64,000 nt of DNA. Origin: Ecdyonurus torrentis (Eukaryota; Arthropoda; Insecta; Ephemeroptera; Heptageniidae). The notes below the pieces were generated by a model. That model did not search any database, had not been told where the DNA came from, and saw only the letters and a program-made list of their open reading frames with translations. This document shows, piece after piece, positions 51,026 to 62,612 of the stretch. The DNA lies in the NCBI GenBank assembly GCA_949318235.1, contig OX439131.1:15841434-15905433 (forward strand). The letters run 5' to 3'. Numbering within the stretch: the first letter of the stretch is position 1; each line of letters starts with the position of its first letter. A program made the translations under genes and the position numbers.

Positions 51026-54000
51026 GTAATTACTGGAAGCTCCAAAACAAAAAGTACGAAAACAATTACTTAATGTTATTTCATCAACCTTTTCAAATTG
51101 TTAATTTGAACCTCCCATATACCTCTTTTCATTCACATAATAACATTTGAGTATTTGCAGCAACTTCTTAGTTTCACATTTTTGCCATAAGTTAACATGG
51201 AAAAAAGTTTGAGTTTTTCTTATTTTGGCCAAAATAACATACTAAACGCCAATGAAAGTAATCGGGCAGGCTAGAGGTCGGCGAGCGAGGCAACTTGGAA
51301 GTACCAGCACCACAGCTGCTTCTTTTATAGTTAAATTTGTAATTACTGGAAGCTCCAAAACAAAAAGTACGAAAACAATTACTTAATGTTATTTAATCAA
51401 CCTTTTCAAATTGTTGATTTGAACTTCCCATATACCTCTTTTCATTCACATAATAACATTTGAGTATTTGCAGCAACTTCATAGTTTCTAATTTTTTCCA
51501 TAAGTTAACATGGAAAAAAGTTTGAGTTTTTCCTTATTTTGGCCAAAATAACATACTAAACGCCAATGAAAGTAATCGGGCAGGCTACAGGTCGGCGAGC
51601 GAGGCAACTTGGAAGTACAAGCACCACAGCTGCTTCTTTTATAGTTAAATTTGTAATTACTGGAAGCTCCAAAACAAAAAGTACGAAAACAATTACTTAA
51701 TGTTATTTCATCAACCTTTTTAAATTGTTGATTTGAACCTCCCATATACCTCTTTTCATTCACATAATAACATTTGAGTATTTGCAGCAACTTCTTATTT
51801 TCACATTTTTCTCATAAGTTAACATGGAAAAAAGTTTGAGTTTTTGCTATTTTCGCCAAAATAACATACTTAACGCCAATGAAAATAATCGGGCAGGCTA
51901 GAGGTTGGCAAGCGGGGCAACTTGGAAGTACAAGCACCACAGCTGCTTCTTTTATAGTTAAATTTGTAATTACTGGAAGCTCTAAAACAAAAAGTACGAA
52001 AACAATTACTTAATGTTATTTCATCAACCTTTTCAAATTGTTAATTTGAACCTCCCATATACCTCTTTTCATTCACATAATAACATTTGAGTATTTTTAG
52101 CAACTTCATAGTTTCACATTTTTCCCATAAGTAAATATGGAAAAAAGTTTGAGTTTTTCTTATTTTGGCCAAAATAACATACTTAACGCCAATGAAAGTA
52201 ATCGGGCAGGCTAGAGGTCGGCGAGCGAGGCAACTTGGAAGTACAAGCACCACAGCTGCTACTTTTATAGTTAAATTTGTAATTACTGGAAGCTCCAAAA
52301 CAAAAAGTACGAAAACAATTACTTAATGTTATTTCATCAACCTTTTTAAATTGTTGATTTGAACCTCCCATATACCTCTTTTCATTCACATAATAACATT
52401 TGAGTATTTGCAGCAACTTCTTAGTTTCACATTTTTCCCATAAGTTAATATGGAAAAAAGTTTGAGTTTTTCTTATTTTGGCCAAAATAACATACTTAAC
52501 GCCAATGAAAGTAATCGGGCAGGCTAGAGGTTGGCGAGCGAGGCAACTTGGAAGTACAAGCACCACAGCTGCTACTTTTATAGTTAAATTTGTAATTACT
52601 GGAAGCTCTAAAACAAAAAGTACGAAAACAATTACTTAATGTTATTTAATCAACCTTTTCAAATTGTTGATTTGAACTTCCCATATACCTCTTTTCATTC
52701 ACATAATAACATTTGAGTATTTGCAGCAACTTCATAGTTTCTAATTTTTTCCATAAGTTAACATGGAAAAAAGTTTGAGTTTTTCCTTATTTTGGCCAAA
52801 ATAACATACTAAACGCTAATGAAAGTAATCGGGCAGGCTAGAGGTCAGCGAGCGAGGCAACTTGGAAGTACAAGCACCACAGCTGCTTCTTTTATAGTTA
52901 AATTTGTAATTACTGGAATCTCCAAAACAAAAAGTACGAAAACAATTACTTAATGTTATTTCATCAACCTTTTCAAATTGTTGATTTGAACCTCCCATAT
53001 ACCTCTTTTCATTCACATAATAACATTTAAGTATTTGCAGCAACTTCTTAGTTTCACATTTTTGCCATAAGTTAACATGGAAAAAAGTTTGAGTTTTTCT
53101 TATTTTGGCCAAAATAACATACTAAACGCAAATGAAAGTAATCGGGCAGGCTAGAGGTTGGCGAGTGAGGCAACTTGGAAGTACAAGCACCACAGCTGCT
53201 ACTTTTATAGTTAAATTTGTAATTACTGGAAGCTCCAAAACAAAAAGTACGAAAACAATTACTTAATGTTATTTCATCAACCTTTTCAAATTGTTAATTT
53301 GAACCTCCCATATACCTCTTTTCATTCACATAATAACATTTGAGTATTTGCAGCAACTTCTTATTTTCACATTTTTCCCATAAGTTAACATGGAAAAAAT
53401 TTTGAGTTTTTCTTATTTTGGCCAAAATAACATACTAAACGCCAATGAAAGTAATCGGGAAGGCTAGAGGTCGGCGAGCGAGGCAACTTGGAAGTACAAG
53501 CACCACAGCTGCTTCTTTTATAGTTAAATTTGTAATTACTGGAAGCTCCAAAACAAAAAGTACGAAAACAATTACTTAATGTTATTTCATCAACGTTTTC
53601 AAATTGTTAATTTGAACCTCCCATATACCTCTTTTCATTCACATAATAACATTTGAGTATTTGCAGCAACTTCTTAGTTTCACATTTTTTCCATAAGTTA
53701 ACATTGAAAAAAGTTTGAGTTTTTGTTATTTTCGCCAAAATAACATACTTAACGCCAATGAAAGTAATCGGGCAGGCTAGAGGTTGGCAAGCGAGGCAAC
53801 TTAGAAGTACAAGCACCACAGCTGCTTCTTTTATAGTTAAATTTGTAATTACTGGAAGCTCTAAAACAAAAAGTACAAAAACAATTACTTAATGTTATTT
53901 CATCAACCTTTTCAAATTGTTAATTTGAACCTCCCATATACCTCTTTTCATTCACATAATAACATTTGAGTATTTGCAGCAACTTCTTATTTTCACAATT

Positions 54001-54157
54001 TTCCCATAAGTTAACATGGAAAAAAGTTTGAGTTTTTCTTATTTTGGCCAAAATAACATACTAAACGCCAATGAAAGTAATCGGGCAGGCTAGAGGTCGG
54101 CGAGCGAGGCAACTTGGAAGTACAAGCACCACAGCTGCTTCTTTTATAGTTAAATTT
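51026..54157 (+). repeat. Patchwork of hybrid monomers in delta
   Basis: Ten monomers whose halves come from different lineages. 51339 joins the 1879 type (tatttaatc, tttctaatttttt, extra C). 51653 begins as the 2193 type and ends as the 46956 type (cttattttcac, ctcat, gaaaataatc). 52592 begins as the 1879 type and ends as the 16593 type (acgctaatg, gtcagcgag). 53219 carries aaaaaattttgag, and 53532 carries caacgttttc at 53595 with acattgaaaaaag. The order has no counterpart in the other units. Confidence 0.75.
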
Positions 54158-57100
54158 GTAATTACTGGAAGCTCCAAAACAAAAATTACGGAAACAATTA
54201 CTTAATGATATTTCATCAACCTTTTTAAATTGTTAATTTGAACCTCCCATATACCTCTTTTCATTCACATAATAACATTTGAGTATTTGCAGCAACTTCA
54301 TAGTTTCACATTTTTTCCATAAGTTAACATGGAAAAAAGTTTGAGTTTTTCTTATTTTGGCCAAAATAACATACTAAACGCCAAAGAAAGTAATCAGGCA
54401 GGCTAGAGGTCGGCAAGCGAGGCAACTTGGAAGTACAAGCACCACAGCTGCTTCTTTTATAGTTAAATTTGTAATTACTAGAAGCTCCAAAACAAAAAAC
54501 ACGAAAACAATTACTTAATGTTATTTCATCAACCTTTTCAAATTGTTAATTTGAACCTCCCATATACCTCTTTTTATTCACATAATAACATTTGAGTATT
54601 TACAGCAACTTATTAGTTTCACATTTTTCTCATAAGTTAACATGGAAAAAAGTTTGAGTTTTTGCTATTTTCGACAAAATAACATACTTAACGCAAATAA
54701 AAGTAATCGGGCAGGCTAGAGGTTGGCAAGCGAGGCAACTTGGAAGTACAAGCACCACAGCTGCTTCTTTTATAGTTAAATTTGTAATTACTGGAAGCTC
54801 TAAAACAAAAAGTACGAAAACAATTACTTAATGTTATTTCATCAACCTTTTCAAATTGTTAATTTGAACCTCCCATATACCTCTTTTCATTCACATAATA
54901 ACATTTGAGTATTTGCAGCAACTTCTTAGTTTCACATTTTTCCCATAAGTTAATATGGAAAAAAGTTTGAGTTTTTCTTATTTTGGCCAAAATAACAAAC
55001 TTAACGCCAATGAAAGTAATCGGGCAGGCTAGAGGTTGGCGAGCGAGGCAACTTGGAAGTACAAGCACCACAGCTGCTACTTTTATAGTTAAATTTGTAA
55101 TTACTGGAAGCTGCAAAACAAAAAGTACGAAAACAATTACTTAATGTTATTTCATCAACCTTTTAAAATTGTTGATTTGAACCTCCCATATACCTCTTTT
55201 CATTCACATAATAACATTTGAGTATTTGCAGCAACTTCATAGTTTCTAATTTTTTCCATAAGTTAACATGGAAAAAAGTTTGAGTTTTTCTTATTTTGGC
55301 CAAAATAACATACTAAACGCCAATGAAAGTAATCGGGCAGGCTACAGGTCGGCGAGCGAGGCAACTTGGAAGTACAAGCACCACAGCTGCTTCTTTTATA
55401 GTTAAATTTGTAATTACTGGAAGCTCCAAAACAAAAAGTACGAAAACAATTACTTAATGTTATTTCATCAACCTTTTCAAATTGTTGATTTGAACCTCCC
55501 ATATACCTCTTTTCATTCACATAATAACATTTGAGTATTTGCAGCAACTTCATAGTTTCACATTTTTCCCATAAGTTAACATGGAAAAAAGTTTCAGTTT
55601 TTCTTATTTTGGCCAAAATAACATACTAAACGCCAAAGAAAGTAATCAGGCAGGCTAGAGGTCGGCGAGCGAGGCAACTTGGAAGTACAAGCACCACAGC
55701 TGCTTCTTTTATAGTCAAATTTGTAATTACTAGAAGCTCCAAAACAAAAAACACGATAACAATTACTTAATGTTATTTCATCAACCTTTTCAAATTGTTA
55801 ATTTGAACCTCCCATATACCTCTTTTCATTCACATAATAACATTTGAGTATTTACAGCAACTTCTTAGTTTCACATTTTTCTCATAAGTTAACATGGAAA
55901 AAAGTTTAGGTTTTTTGCTATTTTCGCCAAAATAACATACTTAACGCTAATAAAAGTAATCGGGCAGGCTAGAGGTTGGCAAGCGAGGCAACTTGGAAGT
56001 ACAAGCACCACAGCTGCTTCTTTTATAGTTAAATTTGTAATTACTGGAAGCTCTAAAACAAAAAGTACGAAAACAATTACCTAATGTTATTTCATCAACC
56101 TTTTCAAATTGTTAATTTGAACCTCCCATATACCTCTTTTCATTCACATAATAACATTTGAGTATTTGCAGCAACTTCTTATTTTCACATTTTTCCCATA
56201 AGTTAACATGGAAAAAAGTTTGAGTTTTTCTTATTTTGGCCAAAATAACATACTAAACGCTAATGAAAGTAATCGGGCAGGCTAGAGGTCAGCGAGCGAG
56301 GCAACTTGGAAGTACAAGCACCACAGCTGCTTCTTTTATAGTTAAATTTGTAATTACTGGAATCTCCAAAACAAAAAGTACGAAAACAATTACTTAATGT
56401 TATTTCATCAACCTTTTCAAATTGTTGATTTGAACCTCCCATATACCTCTTTTCATTCACATAATAACATTTAAGTATTTGCAGCAACTTCTTAGTTTCA
56501 CATTTTTGCCATAAGTTAACATGGAAAAAAGTTTGAGTTTTTCTTATTTTGGCCAAAATAACATACTAAACGCAAATGAAAGTAATCGGGCAGGCTAGAG
56601 GTTGGCGAGTGAGGCAACTTGGAAGTACAAGCACCACAGCTGCTACTTTTATAGTTAAATTTGTAATTACTGGAAACTCCAAAACAAAAAGTACGAAAAC
56701 AATTACTTAATGTTATTTCATCAACCTTTTCAAATTGTTAATTTGAACCTCCCATAAACCTCTTTTCATTCACATAATAACATTTGAGTATTTGCAGCAA
56801 CTTCTTATTTTCACATTTTTCCCATAAGTTAACATGGAAAAAATTTTGAGTTTTTCTTATTTTGGCCAAAATAACATACTAAACGCCAATGAAAGTAATC
56901 GGGCAGGCTAGAGGTCGGCGAGCGAGGCAACTTGGAAGTACAAGCACCACAGCTGCTTCTTTTATAGTTAAATTTGTAATTACTGGAAGCTCCAAAACAA
57001 AAAGTACGAAAACAATTACTTAATGTTATTTAATCAACCTTTTCAAATTGTTGATTTGAACTTCCCATATACCTCTTTTCATTCACATAATAACATTTGA

Positions 57101-57602
57101 GTATTTGCAGCAACTTCATAGTTTCTAATTTTTTCCATAAGTTAACATGGAAAAAAGTTTGAGTTTTTCCTTATTTTGGCCAAAATAACATACTAAACGC
57201 CAATGAAAGTAATCGGGCAGGCTACAGGTCGGCGAGCGAGGCAACTTGGAAGTACAAGCACCACAGCTGCTTCTTTTATAGTTAAATTTGTAATTACTGG
57301 AAGCTCCAAAACAAAAAGTACGAAAACAATTACTTAATGTTATTTCATCAACCTTTTCAAATTGTTGATTTGAACCTCCCATATACCTCTTTTCATTCAC
57401 ATAATAACATTTGAGTATTTGCAGCAACTTCTTATTTTCACATTTTTCTCATAAGTTAACATGGAAAAAAGTTTGAGTTTTTGCTATTTTCGCCAAAATA
57501 ACATACTTAACGCCAATGAAAATAATCGGGCAGGCTAGAGGTTGGCAAGCGGGGCAACTTGGAAGTACAAGCACCACAGCTGCTTCTTTTATAGTTAAAT
57601 TT
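54158..57602 (+). repeat. 11-monomer HOR, copy 1 (3,445 bp)
   Basis: Monomers 174-184. The first carries aatgatatttcatc with ccttttt. The unit includes agctgcaaaac at about 55107, acgataac, gtttaggttt, ctggaatctcc at about 56360, gttggcgagtgagg, aaaaaattttgag and the extra-C monomer at 56976. The same series restarts at 57603. Within it, 54784-57602 also matches 49148-51965 at an offset of 5,636-5,637 (18 monomers), except for scattered changes. Confidence 0.83.
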
Positions 57603-60600
57603 GTAATTACTGGAAGCTCTAAAACAAAAAGTACGAAAACAATTACTTAATGATATTTCATCAACCTTTTTAAATTGTTAATTTGAACCTCCCATATACC
57701 TCTTTTCATTCACATAATAACATTTGAGTATTTGCAGCAACTTCATAGTTTCACATTTTTTCCATAAGTTAACATGGAAAAAAGTTTGAGTTTTTCTTAT
57801 TTTGGCCAAAATAACATACTAAACGCCAAAGAAAGTAATCAGGCAGGCTAGAGGTCGGCAAGCGAGGCAACTTGGAAGTACAAGCACCACAGCTGCTTCT
57901 TTTATAGTTAAATTTGTAATTACTAGAAGCTCCAAAACAAAAAACACGAAAACAATTACTTAATGTTATTTCATCAACCTTTTCAAATTGTTAATTTGAA
58001 CCTCCCATATACCTCTTTTTATTCACATAATAACATTTGAGTATTTACAGCAACTTATTAGTTTCACATTTTTCTCATAAGTTAACATGGAAAAAAGTTT
58101 GAGTTTTTGCTATTTTCGACAAAATAACATACTTAACGCAAATAAAAGTAATCGGGCAGGCTAGAGGTTGGCAAGCGAGGCAACTTGGAAGTACAAGCAC
58201 CACAGCTGCTTCTTTTATAGTTAAATTTGTAATTACTGGAAGCTCTAAAACAAAAAGTACGAAAACAATTACTTAATGTTATTTCATCAACCTTTTCAAA
58301 TTGTTAATTTGAACCTCCCATATACCTCTTTTCATTCACATAATAACATTTGAGTATTTGCAGCAACTTCTTAGTTTCACATTTTTCCCATAAGTTAATA
58401 TGGAAAAAAGTTTGAGTTTTTCTTATTTTGGCCAAAATAACAAACTTAACGCCAATGAAAGTAATCGGGCAGGCTAGAGGTTGGCGAGCGAGGCAACTTG
58501 GAAGTACAAGCACCACAGCTGCTACTTTTATAGTTAAATTTGTAATTACTGGAAGCTGCAAAACAAAAAGTACGAAAACAATTACTTAATGTTATTTCAT
58601 CAACCTTTTAAAATTGTTGATTTGAACCTCCCATATACCTCTTTTCATTCACATAATAACATTTGAGTATTTGCAGCAACTTCATAGTTTCTAATTTTTT
58701 CCATAAGTTAACATGGAAAAAAGTTTGAGTTTTTCTTATTTTGGCCAAAATAACATACTAAACGCCAATGAAAGTAATCGGGCAGGCTACAGGTCGGCGA
58801 GCGAGGCAACTTGGAAGTACAAGCACCACAGCTGCTTCTTTTATAGTTAAATTTGTAATTACTGGAAGCTCCAAAACAAAAAGTACGAAAACAATTACTT
58901 AATGTTATTTCATCAACCTTTTCAAATTGTTGATTTGAACCTCCCATATACCTCTTTTCATTCACATAATAACATTTGAGTATTTGCAGCAACTTCATAG
59001 TTTCACATTTTTTCCATAAGTTAACATGGAAAAAAGTTTGAGTTTTTCTTATTTTGGCCAAAATAACATACTAAACGCCAAAGAAAGTAATCAGGCAGGC
59101 TAGAGGTCGGCGAGCGAGGCAACTTGGAAGTACAAGCACCACAGCTGCTTCTTTTATAGTCAAATTTGTAATTACTAGAAGCTCCAAAACAAAAAACACG
59201 ATAACAATTACTTAATGTTATTTCATCAACCTTTTCAAATTGTTAATTTGAACCTCCCATATACCTCTTTTCATTCACATAATAACATTTGAGTATTTAC
59301 AGCAACTTCTTAGTTTCACATTTTTCTCATAAGTTAACATGGAAAAAAGTTTAGGTTTTTGCTATTTTCGCCAAAATAACATACTTAACGCTAATAAAAG
59401 TAATCGGGCAGGCTAGAGGTTGGCAAGCGAGGCAACTTGGAAGTACAAGCACCACAGCTGCTTCTTTTATAGTTAAATTTGTAATTACTGGAAGCTCTAA
59501 AACAAAAAGTACGAAAACAATTACCTAATGTTATTTCATCAACCTTTTCAAATTGTTAATTTGAACCTCCCATATACCTCTTTTCATTCACATAATAACA
59601 TTTGAGTATTTGCAGCAACTTCTTATTTTCACATTTTTCCCATAAGTTAACATGGAAAAAAGTTTGAGTTTTTCTTATTTTGGCCAAAATAACATACTAA
59701 ACGCTAATGAAAGTAATCGGGCAGGCTAGAGGTCAGCGAGCGAGGCAACTTGGAAGTACAAGCACCACAGCTGCTTCTTTTATAGTTAAATTTGTAATTA
59801 CTGGAATCTCCAAAACAAAAAGTACGAAAACAATTACTTAATGTTATTTCATCAACCTTTTCAAATTGTTGATTTGAACCTCCCATATACCTCTTTTCAT
59901 TCACATAATAACATTTAAGTATTTGCAGCAACTTCTTAGTTTCACATTTTTGCCATAAGTTAACATGGAAAAAAGTTTGAGTTTTTCTTATTTTGGCCAA
60001 AATAACATACTAAACGCAAATGAAAGTAATCGGGCAGGCTAGAGGTTGGCGAGTGAGGCAACTTGGAAGTACAAGCACCACAGCTGCTACTTTTATAGTT
60101 AAATTTGTAATTACTGGAAGCTCCAAAACAAAAAGTACGAAAACAATTACTTAATGTTATTTCATCAACCTTTTCAAATTGTTAATTTGAACCTCCCATA
60201 TACCTCTTTTCATTCACATAATAACATTTGAGTATTTGCAGCAACTTCTTATTTTCACATTTTTCCCATAAGTTAACATGGAAAAATTTTTGAGTTTTTC
60301 TTATTTTGGCCAAAATAACATACTAAACGCCAATGAAAGTAATCGGGCAGGCTAGAGGTCGGCGAGCGAGGCAACTTGGAAGTACAAGCACCACAGCTGC
60401 TTCTTTTATAGTTAAATTTGTAATTACTGGAAGCTCCAAAACAAAAAGTACGAAAACAATTACTTAATGTTATTTAATCAACCTTTTCAAATTGTTGATT
60501 TGAACTTCCCATATACCTCTTTTCATTCACATAATAACATTTGAGTATTTGCAGCAACTTCATAGTTTCTAATTTTTTCCATAAGTTAACATGGAAAAAA

Positions 60601-61046
60601 GTTTGAGTTTTTCCTTATTTTGGCCAAAATAACATACTAAACGCCAATGAAAGTAATCGGGCAGGCTACAGGTCGGCGAGCGAGGCAACTTGGAAGTACA
60701 AGCACCACAGCTGCTTCTTTTATAGTTAAATTTGTAATTACTGGAAGCTCCAAAACAAAAAGTACGAAAACAATTACTTAATGTTATTTCATCAACCTTT
60801 TCAAATTGTTGATTTGAACCTCCCATATACCTCTTTTCATTCACATAATAACATTTGAGTATTTGCAGCAACTTCTTATTTTCACATTTTTCTCATAAGT
60901 TAACATGGAAAAAAGTTTGAGTTTTTGCTATTTTCGCCAAAATAACATACTTAACGCCAATGAAAATAATCGGGCAGGCTAGAGGTTGGCAAGCGGGGCA
61001 ACTTGGAAGTACAAGCACCACAGCTGCTTCTTTTATAGTTAAATTT
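57603..61046 (+). repeat. 11-monomer HOR, copy 2 (3,444 bp)
   Basis: Monomers 185-195 repeat 54158-57602. The one-base difference comes from ttaggttttttgc in copy 1 (about 55915) against ttaggtttttgc here. Copy 1 also has private changes, such as cccataaacc near 56755. Confidence 0.84.
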
Positions 61047-62612
61047 GTAATTACTGGAAGCTCTAAAACAAAAAGTACGAAAACAATTACTTAATGTTAT
61101 TTCATCAACCTTTTCAAATTGTTAATTTGAACCTCCCATATACCTCTTTTCATTCACATAATAACATTTGAGTATTTGCAGCAACTTCTTAGTTTCACAT
61201 TTTTCCCATAAGTTAATATGGAAAAAAGTTTGAGTTTTTCTTATTTTGGCCAAAATAACATACTTAACGCCAATGAAAGTAATCGGGCAGGCTAGAGGTT
61301 GGCGAGCGAGGCAACTTGGAAGTACAAGCACCACAGCTGCTACTTTTATAGTTAAATTTGTAATTACTGGAAGCTCTAAAACAAAAAGTACGAAAACAAT
61401 TACTTAATGTTATTTAATCAACCTTTTCAAATTGTTGATTTGAACTTCCCATATACCTCTTTTCATTCACATAATAACATTTGAGTATTTGCAGCAACTT
61501 CATAGTTTCTAATTTTTTCCATAAGTTAACATGGAAAAAAGTTTGAGTTTTTCCTTATTTTGGCCAAAATAACATACTAAACGCTAATGAAAGTAATCGG
61601 GCAGGCTAGAGGTCAGCGAGCGAGGCAACTTGGAAGTACAAGCACCACAGCTGCTTCTTTTATAGTTAAATTTGTAATTACTGGAATCTCCAAAACAAAA
61701 AGTACGAAAACAATTACTTAATGTTATTTCATCAACCTTTTCAAATTGTTGATTTGAACCTCCCATATACCTCTTTTCATTCACATAATAACATTTAAGT
61801 ATTTGCAGCAACTTCTTAGTTTCACATTTTTGCCATAAGTTAACATGGATAAAAGTTTGAGTTTTTCTTATTTTGGCCAAAATAACATACTAAACGCAAA
61901 TGAAAGTAATCGGGCAGGCTAGAGGTTGGCGAGTGAGGCAACTTGGAAGTACAAGCACCACAGCTGCTACTTTTATAGTTAAATTTGTAATTACTGGAAG
62001 CTCCAAAACAAAAAGTACGAAAACAATTACTTAATGTTATTTCATCAACCTTTTCAAATTGTTAATTTGAACCTCCCATATACCTCTTTTCATTCACATA
62101 ATAACATTTGAGTATTTGCAGCAACTTCTTATTTTCACATTTTTCCCATAAGTTAACATGGAAAAAATTTTGAGTTTTTCTTATTTTGGCCAAAATAACA
62201 TACTAAACGCCAATTAAAGTAATCGGGCAGGCTAGAGGTCGGCGAGCGAGGCAACTTGGAAGTACAAGCACCACAGCTGCTTCTTTTATAGTTAAATTTG
62301 TAATTACTGGAAGCTCCAAAACAAAAAGTACGAAAACAATTACTTAATGTTATTTCATCAACGTTTTCAAATTGTTAATTTGAACCTCCCATATACCTCT
62401 TTTCATTCACATAATAACATTTGAGTATTTGCAGCAACTTCTTAGTTTCACATTTTTTCCATAAGTTAACATGGAAAAAATTTTGAGTTTTTCTTATTTT
62501 GGCCAAAATAACATACTAAACGCCAATGAAAGTAATCGGGCAGGCTAGAGGTCGGCGAGCGAGGCAACTTGGAAGTACAAGCACCACAGCTGCTTCTTTT
62601 ATAGTTAAATTT
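60420..62612 (+). repeat. 7-monomer HOR, copy 1 (2,193 bp)
   Basis: Monomers 194-200. Five of them reappear as 201-205 at an offset of 2,193. The block overlaps the end of the 11-monomer copy 2, so periodicities are nested. Monomers 196-200 also resemble 52279-53844 at an offset of 8,768, sharing the caacgttttc variant (53595 and 62363). Confidence 0.8.
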
